In this document: positions 47,152-59,002 of the stretch, piece by piece
How the letters are laid out: each line of letters opens with the position of its first letter
Position numbering within the stretch: position 1 is the stretch's first letter
NCBI GenBank assembly: GCA_037013495.1
Contig: JAZDXN010000029.1
Span: forward strand, 1,500,501-1,564,500
Length of the DNA stretch: 64,000 bases
Direction: 5' to 3'
Origin: Hippophae tibetana
Lineage: Eukaryota; Streptophyta; Magnoliopsida; Rosales; Elaeagnaceae
Made by a program: the position numbers and the translations under genes
The notes under the pieces: generated by a model
What the model saw: the letters and a program-made list of their open reading frames with translations, nothing else
Database searches by the model: none
Told to the model about the DNA's origin: nothing

Positions 47152-48248
47152 GTTTCATCTTTGGTTAATCTTTTGAAAGCTCAAAACTCTCCAACGAGTA
47201 TAAACCAGGTCCAAGATTCAGGAGTGTCAAGGAACTCATTTGTTTGATAATTTTCCAAATAACCTTGAATCCATTTGCTATATGGGTAATGTGAATCGAA
47301 ACAACAATCCATACTTGAACACATATAACCCAAGATGAAGACAACATCCAAATTTCTCTTGGAGTAACAATAATCAAGATGGTAATCAATTCAACCACCT
47401 GGTTTTCAACAACCATATCAATTATAAGCCTAGGAGAAGAAGCCACCTACTGAGGACAATACAAATGCCTTAATGGGGATGATGAAAGACTTCATCCAAT
47501 CCATAAATACAAAAGTGTCCACTCAAGATGTTTTAATTCAAAATTTGGAGAACCAAATGAGGCAAATTTTCCAGGCCATAAGCCAAAGGCCTAAAGGTAA
47601 CCTTCCAAGCGACACAATTATAAACCCAAGAAGAGAAAAGAATGACCATTGTAGTGCTATAGCCTTCAGGAGTGGTAAAACTCTAGAGGAAGATAAGATT
47701 TAAAAGGATAAGAAGGACTATGAGACCAAAAAGGATGAGGAGGACTATGAGACCAAAAAGGAAAAGGAGGACTATGAGACAAAAAAGGATAAGGAGGAAC
47801 CAAAAACTCAAAAGGATGAGGAAGAATTAATGGATAAAGAGAGTAATGGAAAGGAAATAATTCAACAAAAAAAAGTAACCTCTACAAACCCATTATTATT
47901 TTTCCTTAAAGGCTGCAAAAGCAAAAGTTAGATACACAATTTTCAAAATTTTTGGAAGTCTTCAAGAAGTTGCACATAAACATACCATTTGTAGAGGCAC
48001 TAAAACAAATGCCATCCTATGCCAAATTCATGAAGGATATACTATAAAAGAAAAGGAGGCTTAGAGATCATGAAACAATAACTTTGACTGAAGGTTATAG
48101 TGTCATCCTTAATATAAAACTACCACAAAAAATGAAAGATCCAGGTAGTTTTGACATCCCTTGCACTATTGGGAACATTTGTTTTGGCAAGGCACTATGT
48201 GATTTGGGTTCTAGCATTAACCTCATGCCATTATCAATCTTCTAGAGA
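47152..48248 (+). pseudogene. Family-B gag tail, linker and protease start
   Basis: A broken continuation of gag is followed by an open stretch (47473-47703) covering the coiled linker (MMKDFIQSINTKV), then a charged repeat (47700-47810). The gag-protease linker (IPFVEALKQMPSYAKFMKD) follows, and then the protease active-site region CDLGSSINLMPLSIF just before a stop at 48243-48245. The catalytic Asp is intact. Confidence 0.82.
47700..47810 (+). repeat. 30-bp coding tandem repeat (DYETKKDEE)
   Basis: Three to four copies of AAAAAGGATGAGGAGGACTA-type units encode KKDEEDYET. The repeat lies in the gag linker, an unstable charged region in this family. Confidence 0.85.
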
Positions 48249-49613
48249 TTGGGGGTTGGTAAAGTTAAACCTACTTCAGTAACATTGCAGATGGCAGATA
48301 GGTCAATTAAAAGACCCAGAGGTATGACAGAAGATTTGCTAATAAAAGTAGACAAATTCATCTTTCCAACGGACTTCATTGTGTTAGACATGGAAAAAGA
48401 CCATAAAACTTATGTAGGTGCACAAATTCATGTCGGTAGCTTAACAACACTTGTTGAATCACCCCCATTTATAACTTTAACACATGATGCTATGAACAAA
48501 GACATTAACTCAACTTGTTTTAATTTTGAAAATTTGGAATCAAAGGTTGATATTGTGAAATGTGTAAACTTTTTGGAAGACATGCCTCTCATGTGTGCAT
48601 CAAATGCATTTGTGGAAAGTCTTGAAATAAGCTCACAATTGAAACCATCCATTGAGGAGCAACAAAAATTAGAGCTTAAACCTTTACCTTCTCATATTCG
48701 TTATATATTTTTGGGTGACAATGAGACACTTCTAGTCGTAATCTCGACTGATCTAAGTATGGAACAAGTGGAAGCATTACTAAAGATGCTAAGGAACTTC
48801 AAAAGAGCTATAGGTTGGTCTATTACTGACATCAAAGGCATAAGCCCATCTGTATGCATGCACAAAATCTTGCTAGAGGATGAGGTTAAACCCACCAAGG
48901 ATGCACAACACTTCTTAAATCCTATTATGAAATAAGTGGTGAAGAAGGAAATTGTCAAATGGATAGACATGGGCATTATTTACCCAATATCAGAAAGTGA
49001 ATTGGTAAGTTCAGTCCAATGTGTACCAAAGAAATGAGGAATCAATGTGGTGGAAAATGAGTATAATGAGTTAATACCTACTAGGACTGTCACAGGATGG
49101 AGAGTATGTATGGATTTTTGTAAAGTAAATAAAGTTACAAGGAAGAATCATTTTCCTCTACCATTCAAGGATCAAATGCTTGACTAATTAGCTAGGCATT
49201 CTTTCTTTTGCCTTCTAGATGGATACTCTGGTTATAACCAAATTGTTATGGCACCTAAACACCAAGAAAATATCACCTTCACATATCCTTATGGAACTTT
49301 TGCTTTCAGGAGAATGCCCTTTGGATTATGTAATGCACCTACTACATTTCAACGCTACGTGATGGCCATTTTCTTAGACATGGTAGAAAAGCATATAGAA
49401 ATCTTCATGGATAATTTTTCGATCTTTGGAAACTCATTTGATGAATATCTACACTATCTCTCTTTAGTGTTACAAAGATGTGAATAAACAAATTTGGTTT
49501 TAAACTAGAAAAATGTCATTTCATGGTACATGAAGGTATAATCTTGGGCCACAAAATCTTAGTTGATGGTATTGAGGTAGATAAAGCTAAGATAGAAGTG
49601 ATTGAGAAACTAT
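48249..49613 (+). pseudogene. Family-B protease tail and reverse transcriptase, first part
   Basis: An open stretch to 48935 holds the protease tail, though the ILGRPFLAT-type block is deleted after VLDME. It is followed by the spacer (FKRAIGWSITDIKGISPSVC). Reverse-transcriptase motifs then follow with stops: IPTRTVTGWRVCMDF, CLLDGYSGYNQI, FGLCNAPTTFQ and FMDNFSIFGNSFDEY. The second Asp of the catalytic pair is Asn here, so the enzyme would be dead. The frame runs into LGHKILVDGIEVDKAK and is cut at 49613 by an inserted LTR. It resumes at 53969. Confidence 0.88.
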
Positions 49614-51099
49614 TGATGAGCAAAAACCGACATCGCCGATTCTACCAATACTTTGGTTTTATATTTATAAAACTCTCGCAAGTGCACGAATCATTTCGAA
49701 GAAAATGATAAGTATACTCCCAAGGTCGTTCTAAGGAAGGAATGTATGTGATTTTTAATTTATTATTCAAACTTTTAAAAATGAATTTAAATCCTAAACA
49801 TCCTGTCACGATATTTTGGATTTTGTGTTTTTAATCTACTTACCTAAAAATAAACATAGATTCAATACACATTTATGCAAATTTTATCATTTATAATGGT
49901 GGAATATTTATGGATATAATAACTAAGTTAATTATGATTGCTCATATTATTTAGGTTATTAAAGATATGAATTGATATTTATTGATTCTCTCTTTTTTGT
50001 ATGAATACCACCTTTGGTGGGGTTAGATATTTTTTGTTAACTAAACAAATCAATTAACACCTATAGGTAGGGTTGATAACTAATTTGGTTAATTAAATTA
50101 ATTCCTTTTTCTAAGAGATTGAAAATAAACCATTTAAATGCCACCTTTGGTGAGGTTAGACAGTTTAAACTTTATTCAAGGTATCCAAATTAAACCTAAG
50201 AATTTAGTTATCCGAGTACTAACTTTCAAGTTTTAAAACCACTACTGAAACTATGTTGTCAATACATTTTCAGATAATAATTCTTATAAAAACTTTTGAA
50301 ATAGAGTTTCACTCTAACTACCGGGCGATTGTACCAACAAATAAAAGAGCATTACTCTAAATCAGACCGGATAACTAAACCTTAAAATCTAATTTTCAGA
50401 TTTAAGTTTGTAATGAAAAATAATATATTTCTCTCTAACATTCTTAATATAGTTATTTTCACCTATTTTATTAATTATAATTGCTATGTTTTCAATGTTT
50501 TTAGTTAATTTTAGTTTAATAAATTAGTATTTACTATTTTTTATATATTTTAATAAAATTAAATAATTTGTATCGAAAAACTTAATTAATTGCAACTTTG
50601 GGTAGAAAAAATATAATTTCAAATAAAATAGTATTTAATTACAATTTATAAAAGTCAAAAATATAATTTAAATTAAATTCGGGCTTGATTTTAATTATTA
50701 AAAGTTAAAAAATTTAATTTAAATTAGAAAAAGGCTAAACTGTAATTAAAGAAAGTTGAAAATGTAATTTGAAATAAATTTGTGGGCAAAAATCCAATTA
50801 ATGAAAGTTTAATTTTCTGCGCAGGTAAGAAAAACCACGCGCCAAGATTCACGCGCGAAACGTGGACCATCCGATCAAAGAAGAAACGGCTGAGATTCGC
50901 GTGTGCCATGCACGCCCGACCAGATCGCGTGGGTACAGATTCGTTTACGCGGCTCGGCGCCCGAGTGGGGCCCACCTGCCACGCAGGCCGGTGTGCAGGT
51001 GGGGCCCACCTCTCTAACGCGTTCCAGCCACTGTCCCTCACATACGCGCCTCTGATCCCGTGCGGCGATCTCTACGTGCAACCGGTTTTTCCTCGAATC

Positions 51100-51375
51100 A
51101 TAAGCTGCCACGTGTTCACTCTGAATCCGTTCATCGAATCAGAAATTGCCACATGTCGCTCTATATTTTTAAGCCAATCAGATTGCGACACGTGGCAGGT
51201 TACGATGAGCGCGAAAGCGCCGAATCTCGCACGCGTTCCAGCCGTTGCTCCCACGCGTCGCGCGCCCCAATTCCGTGCGACATTTTCTGTTGCTCCCATT
51301 TCCTTCAACGAATGAAATGCTGCCATGTGTCCCACTTTTTTGTGTCAGCGAATCAGATCGCGACACGTGGCAACG
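51100..51375 (+). promoter_or_regulatory. G-box cluster in family-C LTR
   Basis: ACGT-core boxes lie at 51108-51115 (CCACGTGT), 51188-51196 (ACACGTGGC) and 51363-51371 (ACACGTGGC). They are embedded in a repeated context of AATCAGATTGCGACACGTGG and TGCCACATGTC. G-box and ABRE-type elements bind plant bZIP and bHLH factors in light and abscisic-acid responses. The LTR's TATA box is about 175 bases downstream of the last box. Confidence 0.6.
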
Positions 51376-51545
51376 TGAATTTAAAAAAATGAGCAGCGAC
51401 GCGCATGATTCCAGTTTGCGTTTTCGATACCGTTTGCGTTTTCGATACAATTTTGTCCCCCACGCGTTTTTATTTATTATTTTTCCCACACTCCTCTGTC
51501 CCCCGCGTGTATTAAATATTAATATTTTTGATGTATTATTTTGGG

Positions 51546-51555
51546 TATAAATAGG
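51546..51555 (+). promoter_or_regulatory. TATA box of family-C LTR
   Basis: TATAAATAGG is a consensus plant TATA box, followed about 30 bases later by a likely start region (GATGATAGTG). Confidence 0.6.
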
Positions 51556-53526
51556 AGATAAGATGATAGTGTTAAGAAGTTTTTTTTGAGTTTGTAATTT
51601 TTGGGGTGTTTGTGTGTTGGCTGTGGAACACGCAAAAACCATTTTTGGCTTTTGTTGTGTTCTGCGTGTGCCAAAAATTTGTTCTAAGTGATGTTTTAAT
51701 TTTCCTTCTTCTTCATCTTATTTTTGTGTATGTGTTGTAATTTTTATTTTAATTTTATGAAGTAATTTAATTTTTCTAGGGTTGCATTTGATCTAAATTT
51801 ATGATGCTTTTATTTTAATTATTTTTTATGGATTTATATGACGTTCGATTTGTTCGTTCCATTTTGTGCTTAATGTTTTTTGATTATTTACGAATCTTAT
51901 CGAAACGATCTGTGGCACATGAATAACCTTGGAAGAGGCATTCGTGTGTATATTGCTCGTAAATAGAATGACATGTATGATGAAGGATAGGAATATACCC
52001 TAATTGTATGTGTGGCCATTTGAAAACTTAAAACGTAATGAATCTCGGCGAATTTAATTGTCATAGAGATATAGTGAATTAATTTAACGAGGTGTGTTTG
52101 TACGGAGCTCGGAAGAGATGTATGAATAAAATTAGAAGTTTTCGGTTGACAAATTAAATGTACTAAAAAATATAAATCAAAAGAAAATAAAATGATTTGA
52201 GTTGATTAATTTAGTGAAAAATTGTAATCCTAGATTTCTTTTATTTTGTTTTGAAACTATTTTCTTACATTTGCTACAATCAACGAACGTTTTGAATAAA
52301 ATCAGATTGAGACAATTTTAGTAATCAACAAATTATAGTAACAAATCTCCGTGGGAATGATACTTTACTTACAAATTTTATTACTTGTGACCGTGTATAC
52401 TTGCACGTTTTTGTGTGTTGAAAAACACGCAACAATCCTGTCACGATATTTTGGGTTTTATGTTTTTAATCTACTTACATAAAAATAAACATAGATTCAA
52501 TAAACATTTATGCAAATTTTATCATTTATAATGGTGGAGTATTTATGGATATAATAACTAAGTTAATTATGATTGCTCATATTATTTAGGTTATTAAAGA
52601 TATGAATTGATATTTATTGATTCTCTCTTTTTTGTATGAATACCACCTTTGGTGGGGTTAGATATTCTTTGTTAACTAAACAAATCAATTAACACCTATA
52701 GGTGGGGTTGATAACTAATTTGGTTAATTAAATTAATTCCTTTTTCTAAGAGATTGAAAATAAACCATTTAAATGCCACCTTTGGTGGGGTTAGACAGTT
52801 TAAACTTTATTCAAGGTATCCAAATTAAACCTAAGAATTTAGTTATCCGAGTACTAACTTTCAAGTTTTAAAACCACTACTGAAAATATGTTGTCAATAC
52901 ATTTTCAGATAATAATTCTTATAAAAACTTTTGAAATAGAGCTTCACTCTAACTACCGGACGATTGTACCAACAAATAAAAGAGCATTACTCTAAATCAG
53001 ACCGGATAACTAAACCTTAAAATCTAATTTTCAGATTTAAGTTTGTAATGAAAAATAATATATTTCTCTCTAACATTCTTAATATAAAATCTTGAATGAA
53101 AATAAAATCAATTCATTTTAGATATTTTTACCTATTTAATATTTCGCAAGCATAACAACGTTATTATTACATCATGTTTATAAACAGCGAACAGAGTTAA
53201 ATTTAATCACAGACAAATTAAATATACACATGTAAAAATAAAGCATAAAAAATAACTGTAAAGAAAATAAAATCCTTACAGAACTTCGATGCTATTCCCG
53301 TTGCTGGAAAACCTCTAAGCGGAATTTGCACTCCCATTTATTGAATCGAAAAGCAAATAAATTACAAAAACATAACTAGTTCTTCCCAAAAAGGGAAGAA
53401 CTCTAAAATAAGAGAAATTAACTAAGAAAAGCTAAAAACTAAGAAAAACTAAAAAATCTAAGAGAAGAGAGAAAGAAAGAGAAGAGAAGAATGGTTTTGA
53501 GGTGTGGTATGAAGTGAAGAGAAGAG

Positions 53527-53539
53527 GGGTATTTATAGG
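53527..53539 (-). promoter_or_regulatory. TATA box of nested family-A solo LTR
   Basis: The minus strand reads CCTATAAATACCC, identical to the box in the LTR at 9679-11460. This LTR could in principle drive minus-strand transcription towards the family-C insert. Confidence 0.6.
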
Positions 53540-53968
53540 CGAGGATGGGAAGAAAAATGGGTGAAAAAATGTTAAAAAATTGTGAAAACGTGGAGTGGTA
53601 ATTGCTGACGTCATGGGGCGCGCACGGAACTGGAGTAAGGCGCGTGCTAATGCGCACGGACGTGGGGCGTGCTGCGCGCGGCGGCGCGATTTTCTCCTTT
53701 TTGACTCATTTTGTCCAATTTTTCCATATTTGTTGACCTTTTCCCATTTATTTATTAATATATTTATGATGTATTGCTTCCAGTATTCCTCTTTGAGTCT
53801 TTAAGTTATGTTTTTAAGCGAAAATACCCGAAAAACAATAAAAATACCCGTGATTCCGAAAAAGACAAATTTATATAAATATATGATAAAACATATAAAT
53901 ATATATATTTTTAATTAATTAATGTGTATAAAATCATGGTAATTTTAGTACTTTTCGTGCACTCATCA

Positions 53969-54300
53969 ACTACCACCACCTTCCTATATACGAGGAGTAA
54001 GGAGTTTTCTTGGGCATGTAGGTTTTTATTGAAGATTCATAAAAGATTTTTCCCAAATCTCCAAACCCTAGTGTAATCTTTTGGAAAATGATATGCCTTT
54101 CAAGTTTGATGATAAATATTTAACAGCATTTGAAGTGCTTAAAGAGAGATTAGTGTCAACACCAGTTATAGTCATACCGGATTGGAACAAGCCCTTTAAG
54201 TTGATGTGTGATGCAAGTGATTTTGCTATTGGAGCTATTCTTGGACAATGAAGAGACAAAATGTTTCATGTCATATACTATGCAAGCAAGACATTGAATG
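53969..54300 (+). pseudogene. Family-B reverse transcriptase end and RNase H start
   Basis: Coding resumes after the solo LTR with IRGVRSFLGHVGFYRRFIKD, then a stop, then the RNase H start with the catalytic Asp in LMCDASDFAIGAILGQ, followed by a stop and FHVIYYASKTLNE. The RNase H is then cut at about 54300. Confidence 0.85.
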
Positions 54301-54715
54301 AGGTCCACAGAGCATATTGGGCATTGAAACAATTGAATATGTCTATAGATGTAGTTGGTGAGAAAAGAATGCTTCAAATAAATAAATTGGATGGATTATG
54401 ATGGAATGCTTATGAAAATGCCAATCTTTACAAAGAAAAGACAAAAAGATGGCATGAAAAAAAAAATTATGCACCATATCTTTGAACTGGGTTAGAAAGT
54501 GTTACTGTATAACTCAAGACTCAAATTGTTTCCAGGAAAATTAAAGAGTAGATGGTCAGGTACATTCATCATGACTAAGGTAACCAATCATAGAGCTATT
54601 TAATTAGAAAACAAAGATAAAAAACGATTTATGGTTAAAGGGAATAAGTTGAAGCACTATTATGAAGATCAATTATCGAATGAAACATATGTGATAACCT
54701 TAGTGGATGCACCTT
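54301..54715 (+). pseudogene. Family-B integrase C-terminal remnant
   Basis: RNase H sequence jumps directly to the integrase tail (AYWALKQLNMSIDVVGEKR and AYENANLYKEKTK). The rest of RNase H and the zinc-binding and catalytic core of integrase are therefore deleted. The remainder has several stops and ends near 54715. Confidence 0.8.
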
Positions 54716-56249
54716 AATACTTGATATGACTATCTAGTCAATGACATTAAATGTGACGCTGGTTAGGAGGAAACCCAACATTATTTTATTTATATTTTCA
54801 TTGTTTTTGTTTTATAGGTGAATAAATGTGGAGAACAATGACGCAATAAAATTGAGGAATTTCAGCGATATATGTGGTGTGCCATAACAAAGGGAGTTTT
54901 CTTTTCTTTTACCTATTCATATTTATATGTGCATATTGGGAACAATGTGTATTTTAAGTTTGGAGGAGGGAATTTCATTCTCTACTTTAGTATTTACCAT
55001 GCACTTTAAATTTTTAGGAAATGTTTTTTAATTTTTAGGATGTTTTTAATCACGATTTGGGTAGAAATTGATAAATATATGGAAACTAAATACATGCGTG
55101 CTTGATATGAAATATATGAACTCCATGATAAAAATTAGTTGTCATGACTAGGATAAGGAATGTAACATATTTGTTAAGATATTTATATTAATCATGTGAT
55201 ATGTTTGCTAGTTTTGGCTGAATTGATTCAAGTTTTTATGGATATGTTCATGATTGAGTATGGTATGCTTATTGAGAGAAAAATTGTAGTGAGTTATGCG
55301 AGTCGATGAGATCTACTAGGTTTTATAATCTATTTGATCATCCCTTGAGGCGAAATCCTAAATAGTATTTAGCAAGAGAAATGATTTAGGCCTTATTTGG
55401 ATCAATTAAGCCTTTCAAGCTAACCATTGTTAATATCTTTAGTCGCACATTTGAGCCTAAAAAAAAGAACCATTCATATTTTTAAGCCACATTTAATTCC
55501 TAACCAATAAGTATTACCTTTACCCTTGCACCTTTAGCTTGTGTGAAAAAAAATGCAATCTTGTGTCATGTTATAAAATAAGGTGAAATGTAATGCACCC
55601 TAAAAAAGATGCAAAACTCAGAATACAATTATCCCTCTAAAGAAAAAGAAAATAGAATTGAAAATAAGTTTGGGATGTTGTGAAGTTACAAAAAAAAGAT
55701 GTTAAAAAAATATCAAAAGAATATCAAAAGAGGGTGCACTAAAATATCAAGTAAAATCCCAATTACAGTTAAAAAGTACATGATAAAAAAAGCTATGGTG
55801 TGGAAAGAGCCTAAAATGTCTTCATTTATGGACCCCCACATAAGTCTTACATTACAGCCATGTAAAGTCCTTATTGATCTTGAGCTAGGTGCATATTTAT
55901 ATTAGTGGAGAGGGATGTGAAAAATAAAATTATGAGACTTATTCTAATATTGAATTAATTAGCATGCTCATATAGGTTGATTTTATAAGTGCATTGGATG
56001 ATATCATGTGCATCATATACACACACGAATCAATTTGTCAAAAACCTTGCATATCCTTGTATTGATGGAACGTTGATTGATGAATATGTGAACCTCTTTA
56101 TCATAGGATTATACAATTTTTGAGAGGAAATTTTTTCGTGAAATATGCATGTACTAATAGAAGTATATTTAAGAATATACTGCCCATGTTATTTTATTTA
56201 GTTATACTTGGCTTTACTTGAGGACAAGCAAAAAGTTAAGTTTGAGGTG
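54716..56249 (+). other. Family-B 3' untranslated region and polypurine tract
   Basis: After integrase come the post-integrase motif GGTTAGGAGGAAACCCAACA (about 54763-54782), a GGAACAATGTGTATTTTAAG motif followed by TTTGGAGGAGGG (about 54938-54970), and about 1.2 kb of non-coding sequence. It ends with AAGTTTGAGGTG just before the LTR at 56250, serving as a weak polypurine tract. No env-like gene is seen. Confidence 0.7.
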
Positions 56250-57813
56250 TGATGACACTATGAAAGTAGAGTCATTAGTAAACTTTTTTACTTAATATTT
56301 ACTTTTTTATTCAATAAATAGTATTTTTATGGCACAAAATATTAAAATATAAATTTTTTAGGGAAAAGGGGCTAAAATATAATTTTTGGAATTTTTTGGG
56401 ATTTTTCTAGAATTTTTATGGATTTTTAACGCATAACCAATCAGGAACTACCACGTGGCATATCATGCAAGTAGATGAGCTGATTGGGTAAGCTATGTGG
56501 ATGCCATGCAAGCACGGAGAACGAATAACATTACGACACGTGTGAGGAGGATGAAATGCAAGCCACGTGTCAGCACGACATTCAATCTGAGTTCAGAAAT
56601 TGGTCAACGTACCAAGCCATGTATCGCTATGCCATTCATCTACAGGTTCCACATATACTCCATGTCATCTGTATCCGCAAATCACGTTGTGTCGCGTGTC
56701 CATAAGTCACCGAGTGTTGACTCTAACCGGTCTCCCCTACCACACGTCGCTCCCTAATTCACCCAGTGAATTTCCCTTGCCATGTGTCACATTATGATTG
56801 GTTGGAACTGTCAATTTTGCTTGTTTTGATCGTAGCCCTTGATCTGAACCTATTCTGATGATCCAAATTACACCTAAGCATTATTTAAGCTCCTAATTAC
56901 TCTATAAACCCAAAGTGGCCTCCATTAGAATAATTTTGGTAAATTTTTGGAGCTAAAAAGAGAGAAAAATAGAAAAAAATCAAGAGATGACACAATTTTG
57001 GTGGAGATTCAAATGGAGATTAATTCTACAATTCAAGAGATTGATTGTATTTTTTCTTATACTCTTTTCTTTATCAATTTTTATGTCTTTCTTTATGAAA
57101 TATATGAGTTTTATGAACACAATTATGTGTAATTAATTTATTAATCTAGGGATCTTATGAGCCCAATTTTCACTATACGATGATATAATATTTTATCCTA
57201 ATTATAATTATAATTTAATTATATTATTTAATTTGATTTTTATGCTATTAATTGTTCGACTGATAATTTATCTATAAAGGCAATTAAATATATTTGAGAG
57301 AATTATTTAATTGTTTCTCTTAATTAAATAACATGCATAGTTTTTAGGCAGAGAATTATGATTTTTATGTATGTGATCCATAATTGATAAACTTGATGAG
57401 TAGTATGCAATATAATTGACATGAGAGTTTGATTAAATTAATTACTATATGATGTGTAGTTTACTTGAAATAGTAATACATGTTAGGTTATATTCAATTA
57501 ATCATATAATTAATTGATAATTATATTAGGGGGATTTTAGCGATTCACATGTTTAGAAAATTGGTGGATTAAGTATTCTTAGATATTTTCTCATATATCT
57601 TGTTAGTTACCAAATTTGATTTAATTAATTATTGATATTTACTTTTAGTTATTTTAATTTTTTTTTTCTTAAAATATAAAAACACAAAAAATTGATTTTT
57701 ATTTTTTTAGTTTTAAAAATTAGTTTCTAATAAAATAATCTCCATGAGAATGATATTTTCTTATCATTATATTATTTGTTGTGATACATATATTTGCGTA
57801 TTCATTACACACA
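56250..57813 (+). repeat. Family-B 3' LTR
   Basis: It starts TGATGACACTATG. A second copy of its first approximately 150 bases lies at 59236-59390, and an inner part is repeated at 45881-46006. It has G-boxes at 56451-56458 (CCACGTGG), 56536-56543 (ACACGTGT) and 56563-56570 (CCACGTGT), a TATA-like CTCTATAAACCC near 56902, and an end with CTCCATGAGAATGATATT. The right boundary near 57813 is approximate. Confidence 0.7.
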
Positions 57814-57829
57814 CTTGGGTTAAGAACTA

Positions 57830-58500
57830 GATAGACTGCTCTGATACTAAAAAAGAGTTAATCACCTTGGTCGTAGACTAGCTAGGGTACTCTCTCCAAG
57901 TATTACATGTCACAAGTTGATCACCTCAGTCAAGGACCAGGTAGAGTGCTCTATCCCAATATCACATGTTAAGAGCTGATCACCTTGGTCAAGAACCAAG
58001 TAGAATGTTGTGATACAAATGTTATCACCTTGGTCGCAAACCATGTAGAGTACTTGTTCTTATTATTACATGCCAAAAGTTGATCATCTTGGTCAAGAAC
58101 TAGGTAGAACGCTCTAACACTTAAGAGGGAATTGATCACCTCAGTCACAAACCAGGTAGAATTATCTCCCTCAATATTATATGTCACGAGTTGATCATCT
58201 CGGTTAAGTACCAGGTAGAGTGCTCTGACACTTAAGAGATAGTTGATCCCCTCTATCATAAACTAGGTAGAACCCTATCCCCTAATATTACATGTCACAA
58301 GTTGATCATCTTGGTCAAGAACCAGGTAGAGTGCTCTGACACTTAAGAAAGAGTTGATCACTTTAGTCATAGACCAGGTAGAACGCTCTCCCCTAATATT
58401 AAATGTCATGAGCTAATCACCTCGGTCAGGAACCAGGTAGAGAACTCAGAAACTTGAGAGTGAGTTGATCACCAAGGTGACAAACTAGGTAGAACATTTT
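57830..58500. repeat. Dimeric tandem repeat, about 116-bp unit
   Basis: About five to six copies of a unit made of two related halves. One half is GTTGATCACCTTGGTCAAGA, then ACCAGGTAGAGTGCTCTGAC, then ACTTAAGAG. The other half has the same start, then AACCAGGTAGAACGCTCTCC and CCTAATATTACATGTCACGA. Halves share TTGATCA and CCAGGTAGA, so the repeat began as a monomer of about 58 bp. It creates long but meaningless frames on the minus strand. Confidence 0.85.
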
Positions 58501-59002
58501 CCCCCAACATCCTAGGTTTGATTATGGACCGAGTAAACCGCACTCCATATGTTGCCCATGTTAGGCTATAGGTCTATTGCATTGACCTAACCATATAAGT
58601 TCATCCTTTTAAAGATAAATTACATTGATCCCAAAATCACAGGTTCATTCTATTAAAAATCAAAATTTATTGTTTAAGCTTACAAACCTTTTAAAATTTA
58701 TTAATACAAAGTTTGACCTCCCAAAAAGTTAAAAGCTCCTTAGGCACTTGGACGCATGACCAGTGTTTGAGTCATCAATCTCCTCCAATAGATTAAATAT
58801 TGATAACTTTCATGCAGATGTTGAACCCTGTTTCGGTAGGGGCTAAGCTCAAGTTGAATATAGAATGTTCCAATTACTAAACAACATCCACAACTTTGAG
58901 GAAGACCTCCTCATATCTCTTCATACAAAAATTTGTCCAATATGACTCCTTATTAATGAGAACGACCATTTTAGTCAGGGTATTTCTCTCTTGAACTTGA
59001 GC
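58501..59002. other. Unassigned interval
   Basis: I see no gene here. Part of it (58780-59000) may belong to the same decayed minus-strand coding region as the coiled-coil frame at 59003-59176. Confidence 0.4.

Larger units (their letters stand above)
50452..52433 (+). repeat. LTR of a third family (C) inside the family-A solo LTR
   Basis: This 1.98 kb insert has LTR architecture: an AT-rich start, a GC-rich block (50820-51420) with several CACGTG-type boxes and CCAAT, a TATA box (51546-51555), a long T-rich transcribed part, and an end with CTCCGTGGGAATGATACTTTA and TTGCACG close to AACACGCAACA. Such ends are typical of plant Tat/Athila LTRs. The expected TG start is missing, so the left end is probably truncated. 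No internal region, primer site or coding sequence accompanies it. Confidence 0.65.
49614..53968 (-). repeat. Family-A solo LTR inserted in family-B reverse transcriptase, itself interrupted
   Basis: On the minus strand it starts TGATGAGTGC (53968) and ends CTCATCA (49614). It is flanked by ACTAT on the left and ACTAC on the right, a 5-bp target duplication with one change. Across it the reverse-transcriptase frame rejoins cleanly (EKL before, PPPS-type residues after). No internal element sequence is present, so it is a solo LTR. Its outer parts are 49614-50451 and 52434-53968. The segment 49799-50451 is repeated at 52434-53085, on either side of a foreign LTR. Confidence 0.85.

Noticed and set aside
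47165..47446. Minus-strand frame inside family-B gag tail
   Set aside because: It is a shadow of the plus-strand gag region, which carries the recognisable gag order.
50724..51642. Several frames of 80-177 codons on both strands
   Set aside because: They overlap each other in the GC-rich promoter block of the family-C LTR, where stop codons are rare. No protein-family pattern is visible.
57969..58259. 96-codon repetitive minus-strand frame
   Set aside because: It is an artefact of the dimeric tandem repeat; its apparent protein repeats follow the DNA repeat.
57830..58500. CRISPR-like spacing of repeats
   Set aside because: The repeats are long, degenerate and contiguous without unique spacers, and the genome is a plant's.
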